Part shown: positions 1 to 12,062 of the stretch, one piece after another
Layout of the letters: each line of letters starts with the position of its first letter
How positions within the stretch are numbered: position 1 is the first letter of the stretch
Assembly (NCBI GenBank): GCA_012837155.1
Contig: CP051546.1
Location: 2,607,699-2,671,698 of the forward strand
Reading direction: 5' to 3'
From: Flavobacterium sp.
Lineage (GTDB): Bacteria > Bacteroidota > Bacteroidia > Flavobacteriales > Flavobacteriaceae
DNA length: 64,000 bases
Position numbers and translations under genes: made by a program
Notes under the pieces: generated by a model
Told to the model about the DNA's origin: nothing
What the model saw: the letters and a program-made list of their open reading frames with translations, nothing else
Databases searched by the model: none

Positions 1-1
1 A

Positions 2-3000
2 CTCGTTGCGCCAGGAAATGCAACAATTGAAGGATGTGGAACAAGCGCAATAACTGGATTACCATATAGTACAACAGATGCTACTATAACCTTAGCTCAA
101 TTAACAACAGTTGGAGGATCACTCTCTAATAGTGCTAGTATAGGATCTTTTACTATTTCATATAAGGATACATCGAGCGGAACTTGTCCAACCATAGTAA
201 CTAGAACCTATAAAGTTACTGCTGGTTGTGGTAATGTTACAGCTACTCAAACTATCTCTATAAAAGACACTACTAAACCTACTGCTTCTAATCCAGCTGC
301 TATTACACTTACAGGTTGCAACGGAACTTTCCCTGCTGCTAATGTTAGCGTGGTAACAGATGAAGCCGATGCTTGTTCTACTCCTACTGTTACTTTTGTG
401 AGCGATAGCACACCAAGTATTGTGGGTTGCACAGAAACTACTGTTAGAACTTATAAAGTAACTGATGCATGTGGTAATTCTATCAACGTAACTCAAAACT
501 TAATTAGAACCGTTGACACTACTAAACCTACTGCTTCTAATCCAGCTGCTATTACGCTTACAGGTTGCAACGGAACTTTCCCTGCTGCTGATGTTAGCGT
601 GGTAACCGATGAAGCTGATGCTTGTTCTACTCCTACTGTTACTTTTGTGAGCGATAGCGCACCAAGTATTGTGGGTTGCACAGAAACTACTGTTAGAACT
701 TATAAAGTAACCGATGCATGTGGTAATTTCATCAATGTAACTCAAAACTTAATTAGAACCGTTGACACAACAAATCCAACTGCTTCTAATCCAGCTGCTA
801 TTACGCTTACAGGTTGCAACGGAACTTTCCCTGCTGCTAATGTTAGCGTGGTAACAGATGAAGCCGATGCCTGCTCTACTCCTACTGTTACTTTTGTGAG
901 CGATAGCACACCAAGTATCGTGGGCTGCACAGAAACTACAGTTAGAACCTATAAAGTAACCGATGCTTGTGGTAATTTTATCAACGTAACTCAAAACTTA
1001 ATTAGAACAGTTGACACTACCAAACCTACTGCTTCTAATCCAGCGGCTATTACACTTACAGGTTGCAATGGAACTTTCCCTGCTGCTAATGTTAGCGTGG
1101 TAACAGATGAAGCCGATGCCTGCTCTACTCCTACTGTTACTTTGTGAGCGATAGCACACCAAGTATCGTGGGCTGCACAGAAACTACAGTTAGAACCTAT
1201 AAAGTAACCGATGCTTGTGGTAATTTTATCAACGTAACTCAAAACTTAATTAGAACAGTTGACACTACCAAACCTACTGCTTCTAATCCAGCGGCTATTA
1301 CACTTACAGGTTGCAACGGAACTTTCCCTGCTGCCGATGTTAGCGTGGTAACCGACGAAACTGATAATTGTTCAACACCAACTGTTACTTTTGTGAGCGA
1401 TAGCACACCAAATATCGTGGGTTGTACAGAAACTACTATTAGAACCTATAAAGTAACCGATGCTTGTGGTAATTTTATCAACGTAACTCAAAACTTAATT
1501 AGAACAGTTGACACTACCAAACCTACTGCTTCTAATCCAGCTGCTATTACGCTTACAGGTTGCAACGGAACTTTCCCTGCTGCTGATGTTAGCGTGGTAA
1601 CCGATGAAGCTGATGCTTGTTCTACTCCTACTGTTACTTTTGTGAGCGATAGCGCACCAAGTATTGTGGGTTGCACAGAAACTACTGTTAGAACTTATAA
1701 AGTAACCGATGCATGTGGTAATTTCATCAATGTAACTCAAAACTTAATTAGAACCGTTGACACAACAAATCCAACTGCTTCTAATCCAGCTGCTATTACG
1801 CTTACAGGTTGCAACGGAACTTTCCCTGCTGCTAATGTTAGCGTGGTAACAGATGAAGCCGATGCCTGCTCTACTCCTACTGTTACTTTTGTGAGCGATA
1901 GCACACCAAGTATCGTGGGCTGCACAGAAACTACAGTTAGAACCTATAAAGTAACCGATGCTTGTGGTAATTTTATCAACGTAACTCAAAACTTAATTAG
2001 AACAGTTGACACTACCAAACCTACTGCTTCTAATCCAGCGGCTATTACACTTACAGGTTGCAATGGAACTTTCCCTGCTGCTAATGTTAGCGTGGTAACA
2101 GATGAAGCCGATGCCTGCTCTACTCCTACTGTTACTTTTGTGAGCGATAGCACACCAAGTATCGTGGGCTGCACAGAAACTACAGTTAGAACCTATAAAG
2201 TAACCGATGCTTGTGGTAATTTTATCAACGTAACTCAAAACTTAATTAGAACAGTTGACACTACCAAACCTACTGCTTCTAATCCAGCGGCTATTACACT
2301 TACAGGTTGCAACGGAACTTTCCCTGCTGCCGATGTTAGCGTGGTAACCGACGAAACTGATAATTGTTCAACACCAACTGTTACTTTTGTGAGCGATAGC
2401 ACACCAAATATCGTGGGTTGTACAGAAACTACTATTAGAACCTATAAAGTAACCGATGCTTGTGGTAATTTTATCAACGTAACTCAAAACTTAATTAGAA
2501 CAGTTGACACTACCAAACCTACTGCTTCTAATCCAGCTGCTATTACGCTTACAGGTTGCAACGGAACTTTCCCTGCTGCTAATGTTAGCGTGGTAACAGA
2601 TGAAGCCGATGCTTGTTCTACTCCTACTGTTACTTTTGTGAGCGATAGCGCACCAAGTATTGTGGGCTGCACAGAAACTACTGTTAGAACTTATAAAGTA
2701 ACCGATGCATGTGGTAATTCTATCAACGTAACTCAAAACTTAATTAGAACCGTTGACACTACCAAACCTACTTTTACCGTTCCTAAGGATGTGGAGATTT
2801 TTACCTCTGCCGACTGCTCTTACGATGATAGCGTTGCAAAAACAGGAGATGTAACTAACGAAGCCGACAACTGCTCTGCTGAATTAAATGCAACTTATAC
2901 CGATGCTGAGCCAATAGCTGGTTCTTGCCCTGGTAGCAAAACAATCAAACGTACTTGGAGTTTAGTAGATGCTTGTGGTAACAAAGCCGATGATCAAATA

Positions 3001-6000
3001 CAAACCATTACTGTAAACCGATAACATTGCTCCTACTTTCGTAGAAGAAGTACTTCCTGCTAATGCAACAGTAGAATGTAATAACATTCCTGAAGCGGCT
3101 ACGCTGACTGCTACCGATAATTGTGGTACAGCAACGGTTACTTATAAAGAAGTAAAATCGAATGTAAACGAATCTTGTCCTAACAACTATATGTTAACTA
3201 GAACTTGGACGGCTACTGACTTATGCGGATTGACTACTACGCACACTCAAAAAGTAAGTGTGCAAGATACTACTGCTCCTACTTTCGTAGAAGAAGTACT
3301 TCCTGCTGATATAACTGCTGAATGTAATAACATTCCTGAGGCTGCTACCTTAACCGCTACGGATAACTGTGGTACTGCAACGGTTTCTTATAAAGAAGTA
3401 AAATCAAATGTGAGTGAATCTTGTCCGAATAACTATACGCTAACTAGAACTTGGACAGCTACCGACTTATGTGGATTGACAACGGTTCACACTCAAAAAG
3501 TAAGTGTGCAAGATACTACTGCTCCCACTTTCGTAGAAGAAGTACTTCCTGCTGATGTAACTGCTGAATGTAATAACATTCCTGAGGCTGCTACCTTAAC
3601 TGCTACGGATAACTGTGGTACTGCAACGGTTTCTTATAAAGAAGTAAAATCAAACGTAAGCGAATCTTGTCCTAATAACTATACGTTGACTAGAACTTGG
3701 ACGGCTACTGACTTATGCGGATTGACTACTACGCACACTCAAAAGTAAATGTGCAAGATACTACTGCTCCTACTTTCGTAGAAGAAGTACTTCCTGCTGA
3801 TGTAACAGTAGAATGTAATAACATTCCTGAAGCAGCTACGCTGACTGCTACCGATAATTGTGGTACAGCAACAGTTTCTTATGCTGAAGTAAAATCGAAT
3901 GTAAACGAATCTTGTCCTAACAACTATACGTTAACTAGAACTTGGACGGCTACTGACTTATGCGGATTGACTACTACGCACACTCAAAAAGTAAATGTGC
4001 AAGATACTACTGCTCCTACTTTCGTAGAAGAAGTACTTCCTGCTGATGTAACAGTAGAATGTAATAACATTCCAACTGCAGCTACTTTAACGGCTACCGA
4101 TAACTGTGGAACTGCAACGGTTACTTATAAAGAAGTAAAATCGAATCCAAGTGAATCTTGTCCTAACAACTATACGTTAACTAGAACTTGGACGGCTACT
4201 GACTTATGCGGATTGACTACTACGCACACTCAAAAAGTAAATGTGCAAGATACTACTGCTCCTACTTTCGTAGAAGAAGTACTTCCTGCTGATGTAACAG
4301 TAGAATGTAATAACATTCCTGAAGCAGCTACGCTGACTGCTACCGATAATTGTGGTACAGCAACAGTTTCTTATGCTGAAGTAAAATCGAATGTAAACGA
4401 ATCTTGTCCTAACAACTATACGTTAACTAGAACTTGGACGGCTACTGACTTATGCGGATTGACTACTACGCACACTCAAAAGTAAATGTGCAAGATACTA
4501 CTGCTCCTACTTTCGTAGAAGAAGTACTTCCTGCTGATGTAACAGTAGAATGTAATAACATTCCTGAAGCAGCTACGCTGACTGCTACCGATAATTGTGG
4601 TACAGCAACGGTTACTTATAAAGAAGTAAAATCGAATGTAAACGAATCTTGTCCTAACAACTATATGTTAACTAGAACTTGGACGGCTACTGACTTATGC
4701 GGATTGACTACTACGCACACTCAAAAAGTAAGTGTGCAAGATACTACTGCTCCTACTTTCGTAGAAGAAGTACTTCCTGCTGATATAACTGCTGAATGTA
4801 ATAACATTCCTGAGGCTGCTACCTTAACCGCTACGGATAACTGTGGTACTGCAACGGTTTCTTATAAAGAAGTAAAATCAAATGTAAACGAATCTTGTCC
4901 TAACAACTATACGTTGACTAGAACTTGGACTGCTACTGACTTATGCGGATTGACAACCGTTCACACTCAAAAAGTAAGTGTGCAAGATACTACTGCTCCT
5001 ACTTTCGTAGAAGAAGTACTTCCTGCTGATGCAACAGTAGAATGTAATAACATTCCTGAAGCAGCTACGCTGACTGCTACCGATAATTGTGGTACAGCAA
5101 CAGTTTCTTATGCTGAAGTAAAATCGAATGTAAACGAATCTTGTCCTAACAACTATACGTTGACTAGAACTTGGACGGCTACTGACTTATGCGGATTGAC
5201 TACTACGCACACTCAAAAAGTAAATGTGCAAGATACTACTGCTCCTACTTTCGTAGAAGAAGTACTTCCTGCTGATGTAACAGTAGAATGTAATAACATT
5301 CCTGAAGCAGCTACGCTGACTGCTACCGATAATTGTGGTACAGCAACAGTTTCTTATGCTGAAGTAAAATCGAATGTAAACGAATCTTGTCCTAACAACT
5401 ATACGTTGACTAGAACTTGGACGGCTACTGACTTATGCGGATTGACTACTACGCACACTCAAAAAGTAAGTGTGCAAGATACTACTGCTCCTACTTTCGT
5501 AGAAGAAGTACTTCCTGCTGATGTAACTGCTGAATGTAATAACATTCCTGAGGCTGCTACCTTAACTGCTACGGATAACTGTGGTACTGCAACGGTTTCT
5601 TATAAAGAAGTAAAATCAAACGTAAGCGAATCTTGTCCTAATAACTATACGTTGACTAGAACTTGGACGGCTACTGACTTATGCGGATTGACTACTACGC
5701 ACACTCAAAAAGTAAGTGTGCAAGATACTACTGCTCCTACTTTCGTAGAAGAAGTACTTCCTGCTGATGTAACTGCTGAATGTAATAACATTCCTGAGGC
5801 TGCTACCTTAACTGCTACGGATAACTGTGGTACTGCAACGGTTTCTTATAAAGAAGTAAAATCAAACGTAAGCGAATCTTGTCCTAATAACTATACGTTG
5901 ACTAGAACTTGGACGGCTACTGACTTATGCGGATTGACTACTACGCACACTCAAAAGTAAATGTGCAAGATACTACTGCTCCTACTTTCGTAGAAGAAGT

Positions 6001-8030
6001 ACTTCCTGCTGATGTAACAGTAGAATGTAATAACATTCCAACTGCAGCTACTTTAACGGCTACCGATAACTGTGGAACTGCAACGGTTACTTATAAAGAA
6101 GTAAAATCGAATGTAAACGAATCTTGTCCTAACAACTATACGTTAACTAGAACTTGGACGGCTACTGACTTATGCGGATTGACTACTACGCACACTCAAA
6201 AAGTAAATGTGCAAGATACTACTGCTCCTACTTTCGTAGAAGAAGTACTTCCTGCTGATGTAACAGTAGAATGTAATAACATTCCTGAAGCAGCTACGCT
6301 GACTGCTACCGATAATTGTGGTACAGCAACAGTTTCTTATGCTGAAGTAAAATCGAATGTAAACGAATCTTGTCCTAACAACTATACGTTGACTAGAACT
6401 TGGACGGCTACTGACTTATGCGGATTGACTACTACGCACACTCAAAAGTAAATGTGCAAGATACTACTGCTCCTACTTTCGTAGAAGAAGTACTTCCTGC
6501 TGATGTAACAGTAGAATGTAATAACATTCCTGAAGCAGCTACGCTGACTGCTACCGATAATTGTGGTACAGCAACAGTTTCTTATGCTGAAGTAAAATCG
6601 AATGTAAACGAATCTTGTCCTAACAACTATACGTTAACTAGAACTTGGACGGCTACTGACTTATGCGGATTGACTACTACGCACACTCAAAAGTAAATGT
6701 GCAAGATACTACTGCTCCTACTTTCGTAGAAGAAGTACTTCCTGCTGATGTAACAGTAGAATGTAATAACATTCCAACTGCAGCTACTTTAACGGCTACC
6801 GATAACTGCGGAACTGCAACGGTTACTTATAAAGAAGTAAAATCATCTGTAAGCGAAACTTGTGCTAGCAACTATACGTTGACTAGAACTTGGACTGCTA
6901 CTGACTTATGCGGATTGACTACTACGCACACTCAAAAAGTAAATGTGCAAGATAAAACTGCTCCAGTAATCGCTGCCTTGCCAGCTGCAAAAACAATTAG
7001 TTGTTCAGCAGCTCTTGATTTTGCTCAAGCAACAGCAACAGATGGATGTAGTTCTACAGTAACTTTAACTTTCGAAGACAAAAAAGTAGCAGGTGCGTGT
7101 GCGGGTTCGTATTCTGTAACTAGAACTTGGACTGCCAAAGATGCTTGCGGCAATACTTCAACTGCTTCACAAACTATTAATGTAGAAGACAAAATAGGAC
7201 CTACAACAACGACTCCATTCGCTGCGAGCATTGATGTTAAATGTGATGCTATTCCAGCCAAACCTGAATTGGTGTTTACCGATAATTGCTCTGCTGTTGG
7301 AACAGTTACCTACACCGAAAATACCATCAACAGAACACAGACTTCTTATTCTATTGTTAGAAAATGGAATGTTTCTGATGCTTGTGGTAACCCATCTGAA
7401 TTTATTCAAATCGTTAATGTGACCAATGCCAATAACGGAATTGTCCTTAATAAATCAACTTGTAATGCCGATGAAACCATAACTGTCGATTTAAAAACAT
7501 TGCTACCAGCAGGAACTCCTACGGGAGGAACTTGGACTGATGTTAGCAATTCAGGTAAATTGCAAGGAAGCATCTTATCTCCATTTGGATTGAGTCTTGG
7601 AAACCATTCTTTTGAATACAAGGTTGTAGATGGTACTTGCCCTCTAACCATCCGAATTGATATGAATGTCAATGATGATTGTAAAGGAGTTGTATTGGCT
7701 TGTGGAACTGTATTAGTTCACAACGCTTTCTCTCCTAATGGAGATGATAAAAACGGAGCATTCACTATTGATAATATCGATGATACCGTTTGTTATCCTG
7801 AAAACACAGTAGAGATTTATAACCGATGGGGTGTTCTAGTTTTTGAAACCAAAAATTACAACAACACAACAAACCGATTCGATGGTACGTCCAGAGGAAG
7901 AACTACTGTAAGTCAATCTGATGGTTTGCCAACAGGAACCTACTATTATATACTGAACTATACCTCTTTTGATGGAAATAATAATAAACAAACCAACAAG
8001 AAAGACGGGTATTTATACCTTACTCGATAA
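2..8030 (+). CDS. Giant repeat adhesin with T9SS type B sorting domain (5'-truncated, frame-broken)
   Basis: This is the 3' part of a very large SprB-like surface protein. Reading frame 2 is open from the window edge, so the start lies upstream. It contains ten 83-aa repeats (about 265-2753), a bridging Ig-like unit, sixteen about 82-aa repeats (about 3020-6950) and two or three degenerate HYR/Ig-like units. The C-terminal domain (about 7700-8030) has the FSPNGD and EIYNRWG motifs of the gliding-motility-associated type B T9SS signal. Each repeat carries paired Cys residues. The frame breaks at least seven times: a T lost at 1141-1143, an extra C at 3018-3019, and A4 instead of A5 at 3741, 4478, 5953, 6444 and 6689. 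Restoring these bases gives one continuous protein. Downstream porP/sprF and OmpA genes fit a T9SS-exported adhesin, as SprF-like proteins are tied to SprB export. Whether the breaks are real or sequencing errors cannot be told from sequence alone. Confidence 0.88.
265..2753 (+). repeat. Ten tandem 249-bp repeats in the adhesin
   Basis: Units begin with the DTTKPTASNPAAITLTGCNG motif at about 265, 514, 763, 1012, 1260, 1509, 1758, 2007, 2256 and 2505. Each is 249 bp (83 codons), except the unit at 1012, which lacks one T. The unit ends in VTDACGNFINVTQNLIRTV. There is also a higher order: four-unit blocks starting at about 514 and 1509 match at an offset of 995 bp, which is four units minus the single deleted base. 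Confidence 0.93.
3029..6950 (+). repeat. Sixteen tandem about 246-bp repeats in the adhesin
   Basis: Units begin with APTFVEEVLPAD at about 3029, 3275, 3521, 3766, 4012, 4258, 4503, 4749, 4995, 5241, 5487, 5733, 5978, 6224, 6469 and 6714. Each is 246 bp (82 codons) when the junction ACTCAAAAAGTAA has five A residues, and 245 bp when it has four. Units differ by small blocks (KVSVQ or KVNVQ; SYKEVK or SYAEVK; PEAATL or PTAATL) that are shuffled between copies, as expected of recombination or gene conversion inside the array. Confidence 0.93.
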
Positions 8031-8047
8031 ATCTAACACAAACCTAA

Positions 8048-8077
8048 CTCCCGGGGACATAAAAAATTCCCGGGTTT
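8048..8077 (+). terminator. Possible hairpin between adhesin and porP/sprF genes
   Basis: CCCGGGGA and TTCCCGGG can pair around an A-rich loop, and the 3' arm is followed by only three T residues. It could be a weak terminator or an attenuating/processing hairpin that lowers expression of the downstream genes relative to the adhesin. Confidence 0.45.
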
Positions 8078-8091
8078 AATACAACAACTAA

Positions 8092-9000
8092 ATGAAGACA
8101 AGAATACTATTATTCGCTTTGATGTTTACAGGAATGGTAAGTTATGCTCAACAAGATGCACAATTCACCCAATACATGTACAACACTATCAATGTCAATC
8201 CCGCTTATGCAGGATCAAGAGGAGCTATGAGTATATTCGCTTTGCATCGTACTCAATGGGTTGGATTAGACGGTGCGCCCGTTACCAATACCATATCCAT
8301 TAACACCCCTTTAAATGGAACTAATTTAGGTCTAGGTGTTTCGCTGATAAATGATAAAATAGGACCCACTAATGAAAATACCATTTCGGCAGATTTGTCC
8401 TATTCAATCCCTACCTCAGAAACCTTCAAACTTTCTTTTGGACTTAAAGCTACTGCTAATTTATTTAACTTGGATGCTTCTAGACTAAATCCTGTCGATG
8501 CTTCTGATCCAAGCTTGCAAAATTTTAATAAATTTTCACCAAACATTGGTGCTGGATTGTATTTGCATTCGGATAAAGCATACATAGGTTTTTCTATTCC
8601 TAATTTCATCGAGACAAAGCGTTATAATGACAATGAGGTAGCTATTTTTAAGGAAAAAATTAATTATTACCTTATTGCGGGTTATGTATTTGACTTAAAC
8701 GAATCGGTAAAATTTAAACCTGCTCTTCTTACCAAAATGGTACAAGGAGCTCCTCTTCAAGTGGATGTTTCTGGAAACTTTTTGTTTAACGACAAATTTA
8801 CAATTGGTGTTGCTTATAGATGGAGTGCCTCTTTGAGTGCTATGGTGGGTTTTCAAGTATCTGACGGCTTATACATTGGTTACGGATATGACAAGGAAAC
8901 AACCAATCTGAAAAATTATAATTCAGGTTCGCACGAAATATTTCTACGTTTCGAAATATTCAACAACATCAATAAAATCACAACTCCAAGATTCTTCTAA
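8092..9000 (+). CDS. Type IX secretion system membrane protein, PorP/SprF family
   Basis: Encodes 302 aa with a signal peptide ending near SYAQ, followed by the hallmark start of the family (QDAQFTQYMYNTINVNPAYAGSR, given here only as a 23-residue region at residues 21-43 with the key FTQYM and NPAYAGSRG motifs). The remainder is a beta-rich outer-membrane barrel. Family members are outer-membrane partners needed for export or anchoring of T9SS substrates with type B signals; SprF serves SprB. Placement 62 bp after the adhesin and 11 bp before an OmpA-family gene gives the usual adhesin-SprF-OmpA order. The frame is intact, unlike both neighbours. I do not assign sprF as the symbol because several paralogues usually exist per genome. 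Confidence 0.9.
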   Translation: MKTRILLFALMFTGMVSYAQQDAQFTQYMYNTINVNPAYAGSRGAMSIFALHRTQWVGLDGAPVTNTISINTPLNGTNLGLGVSLINDKIGPTNENTISADLSYSIPTSETFKLSFGLKATANLFNLDASRLNPVDASDPSLQNFNKFSPNIGAGLYLHSDKAYIGFSIPNFIETKRYNDNEVAIFKEKINYYLIAGYVFDLNESVKFKPALLTKMVQGAPLQVDVSGNFLFNDKFTIGVAYRWSASLSAMVGFQVSDGLYIGYGYDKETTNLKNYNSGSHEIFLRFEIFNNINKITTPRFF

Positions 9001-9011
9001 AAACAATTATT

Positions 9012-10950
9012 ATGAAAAATTTTATACTCCTTTGCATAACAATAGTAAGTGTTTTTTCATTTGGCAGTTATGCACAAAAAGCCAAAGTTGCTGCTGCTGA
9101 TAAAAAATATGACAACTATGCTTACATAGATGCAATAAAGACCTACGAAAGAGTTGCAGACAAAGGATACAAATCAGTAGATTTGTTCCAGAAACTAGGA
9201 AATTCCTACTACTTTAATTCCGAATTAGATAAGGCTGCAAAATGGTACGGAGAGTTGTTTGCCATGACTTCAGACCTAGAACCAGAATATTATTACCGTT
9301 ACGCTCAATCCTTAAAGTCTATTGGACAAAATGACAAAGCGAATGATATGCTGGAAAAATTTCATCAAAAAGCAGGGAATGACAACAGAGCAAAACTTTT
9401 CGAAAGCTCCAAAAACTATTTAGACATAATTAAAGCCAATTCTGGAAGATATAAGGTAGAAGATGCTGGAGTAAACTCTAAATATTCCGATTATGGAAGC
9501 GCATTTTATGGAAATAAACTCGTTTTTGCTTCATCAAGAGATACTGGGAGTTTAGGACAACAAAAACACAAATGGACGAATCAATATTTCACAAACCTCT
9601 ATGTTACAGAATTGGGAGATAAAATGACCCCAGGGAAAATCGATAAATTTTCAAGAACTATCAATTCAAGATTTCATGAATCAACCCCTGTTTTTACCAA
9701 GGACGGAAAAACGATGTATTTTACACGAAACAACTTTCTTGATGGTAAAAAAGGAAAAGACTCAAAAAGAATAACCCTAATAAAAATATATAAAGCTAGT
9801 CTAGAAAATGAGCAATGGGGTAAATGTAACTGAGTTGCCTTTTGACAGTGACCAATACAGTACCGCACACCCTAGCTTGAGTCCAGACGAAAAAACATTG
9901 TATTTTGCCTCGGATATGCCTGGAACAATAGGACAATCTGATTTATTCAAAGTAAAAATAAATGATGATGGTAGCTATGGAACTCCTGAAAATTTAGGAA
10001 ACACAATCAATACCGAAGGAAAGGAAACCTTTCCGTTTATAACCGACGAAAACGAACTTTATTTTGCCTCAGATGGTCATCTTGGTCTTGGAGGTTTGGA
10101 TATTTTTGTGTCCAAAATAAATTCGGACGGAACTTTTGGTAAAGTTCAAAATATAGGGTCAGATGCCAATTCTCCAAAAGATGATTTTGCCTTTTTAATT
10201 GACACAAAATCAAGAATAGGCTTCTTTACTTCTAATAGAGATGGCGGACAAGGGTATGATGATATATACAAATTTTTGGAAACCAAAAAACTAGTTTGCG
10301 AACAAGAATTATATGGATTAATTACCGATTTGGCGACTGGCGAAATTTTACCTAATACAAAATTAAGCTTGTTTGACAACGAATTTAATTTGGTAAGCAC
10401 TACCCTCTCTGACCAAAATGGAAAGTATTCTTTTACCGTAGAATGCGGAAAAACGTATAATGTAAGAGCCGAAAATAAAGGATACGCTACCAAGGAACAA
10501 AAAATTACGATTGCAGCAGAAAACGGAAAAACCAACTTACCTTTTGCATTAGAAAAAGAAGGCTGCAAGGTGGCTATTGGAGATGATTTAGGAAAATGTT
10601 TTGGAATTAAAATGATTTATTTCGATTTAGATAAATATAACATTCGACAAGAAGCAGCATTGGATTTAGAAAAAATATTGGATGTCTTAAACCAAAATCC
10701 AACTATGAAACTCGATATTCGTTCTCATACTGACAGCAGACAAACATTCAAATACAATGAAGTTTTATCGGATAGAAGAGCAAAATCTACCATAAAATGG
10801 TTGGTAAAAAATGGAGTTAATGCCAACCGATTAACTGGCAGAGGATATGGAGAAACTCAATTAGTAAATAAATGCGCAGATGGTGTTGAATGTACAGAAG
10901 AGGAACACCAACAAAATAGACGAAGCGAATTTATTATTACCGCTTTGTAA
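9012..10950 (+). CDS. OmpA-family protein with TPR and PD40 repeats (single frameshift)
   Basis: A protein of about 645 aa with signal peptide MKNFILLCITIVSVFSFG, TPR-like helices (residues about 30-130), PD40/WD40-like beta-propeller blades with repeated LYFASD motifs (about 150-420), a CarboxypepD_reg-like domain (about 430-515) and a C-terminal OmpA peptidoglycan-binding domain (IRSHTDSRQ, LSDRRAKSTIKWL, RRSEF). The frame breaks at the G4 run 9817-9820. Reading three G residues gives a continuous EQWVNVTELPF, so one extra G is present. Such OmpA/TPR/PD40 proteins sit downstream of porP/sprF genes in gliding Bacteroidota and probably tether the complex to the cell wall. The second fragment could start at an internal ATG (9808), but it would lack a signal peptide. 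Confidence 0.87.
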
Positions 10951-11002
10951 AAACTGCTAACATACGTCCTAAAAATCGATACAGATTATTAGACACAGAA
11001 AT

Positions 11003-11042
11003 AAAAAAACAGCATCAAAAACGTTTTTGATGCTGTTTTTTT
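11003..11042 (+). terminator. Bidirectional intrinsic terminator after the OmpA-family gene
   Basis: A perfect inverted repeat, AAAACAGCATCAAAAAC / GTTTTTGATGCTGTTTT, ends in a T-run. It lies about 55 bp after the stop at 10950 and closes the adhesin-porP-OmpA unit. The A-run on the other side makes it usable on the minus strand as well. Confidence 0.85.
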
Positions 11043-11120
11043 CATTTCAGTTTGTTTGACAAGATTTATCTTTTTATTTTGAAAAGCTAAAAAAGCTGTC
11101 CTCCAAAAGCGACTTTATTT

Positions 11121-11371
11121 GGCTCACGTAATTTTTTTGGGGATTAAGCAAAAAGTTTTTCCATTCTGAATAGAAAGAATTTCACATCAACTACACCTCT
11201 TAGATTTGCTCTAAAGAGTTTTATTTTAGAATTAAATGATTCTGCGTTTGCATTTGTATGTCGTTTGATGAAGAAGTTTAAAATGGTTTCTAAATGATAT
11301 TTTAAGCTGTTTGCTGCGGTATTAAAATCATTTAATTTTAATAATTTTGTCTTTTCAATCCAGTTTAAAAA
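11121..11371 (-). repeat. Partial duplicate of the ISL3 3' end
   Basis: 11121-11369 repeats 11372-11531 plus 12719-12807 almost exactly, with one C/T difference in the run after AATTTTGT. This short copy is not interrupted by IS630, so it shows the uninterrupted transposase C-terminus ending in FFLFRMEKLFA and a stop. It probably arose when one ISL3 copy inserted into another and the rest was lost by recombination. Confidence 0.85.
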
Positions 11372-11541
11372 GGCTCACGTAATTTTTTTGGGGATTAAGC
11401 AAAAAGTTTTTCCATTCTGAATAGAAAGAATTTCACATCAACTACACCTCTTAGATTTGCTCTAAAGAGTTTTATTTTAGAATTAAATGATTCTGCGTTT
11501 GCATTTGTATGTCGTTTGATGAAGAAGTTTAATACCATTGA

Positions 11542-12060
11542 CTAATACAGTTTAGTCCAAAAAGGAGATGAAACGATATATTCAAATTCACAGGTTTTCT
11601 TGACAATTTCATTAGTTAGTTTTTTCACCTCATTCTCTATGAAAGAACTTACCTCTTCTAGTGATTTGTGCAGTTTTCCAGTAAAAGCCCTTTTCATTCG
11701 CCACCATATTTTTTCTGAGGGATTGAGTTCTGGTGAATATGGTGGGATAAAAAGTAACGCTATGTTATTTGGAATGGTAAGGGTCTTTGATTTGTGAAAT
11801 GCACCATTATCTAAGATTATTATTTTAAATTCATCAGGTCTCTCTTTTGAAAATTCATTTAGGAATAGTTGAAAATTATTTGAATTGCAATGGGGTAATT
11901 CCAATTCAAAATGATCTCCTGTAAATGGTGAATAAGCACCAAATAACCATGTGGCTTTGAATACTTGTTGAAAGACACATATCGGCTTAATTCCTTTTGC
12001 CGTTAAGGCTTTTCCGTTTCTAGTAAACATCCCGAACCGACTTTCATCTTGACAATACAA
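11542..12060 (-). CDS. IS630 transposase, DDE catalytic part (OrfB)
   Basis: Encodes 172 aa of the DDE superfamily endonuclease domain. The first Asp is in the CQDESRFG motif, the second in IILDNGAFH, and the third acidic residue in PPYSPELNPSEKIWW. The start shown is only the first ATG in this frame; the frame is open upstream (GFKTINLYCQDE), which supports a fusion with OrfA by -1 frameshift. All catalytic motifs are present, so this copy may still be active. Confidence 0.88.
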   Translation of the reverse strand: MYCQDESRFGMFTRNGKALTAKGIKPICVFQQVFKATWLFGAYSPFTGDHFELELPHCNSNNFQLFLNEFSKERPDEFKIIILDNGAFHKSKTLTIPNNIALLFIPPYSPELNPSEKIWWRMKRAFTGKLHKSLEEVSSFIENEVKKLTNEIVKKTCEFEYIVSSPFWTKLY

Positions 12061-12062
12061 GT

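Noticed and set aside
158-2736. Repeated minus-strand ORFs of 60-80 aa across the adhesin repeats
   Set aside because: They are shadows: each is the reverse frame of the same 249-bp unit, repeats at the unit spacing and has no start signal or family resemblance.
3741-3760. A strong programmed -1 frameshift at the ACTCAAAAGTAA junction
   Set aside because: The heptamer T CAA AAG allows poor re-pairing in the P-site (CAA to TCA), and other units of the same sequence have an intact A5, so a length error or mutation is simpler. Kept only as an open question in the findings.
265-6950. The tandem array as a possible CRISPR or non-coding repeat array
   Set aside because: Units are 246-249 bp, contiguous without spacers, and encode conserved Cys-containing Ig-like modules in frame.
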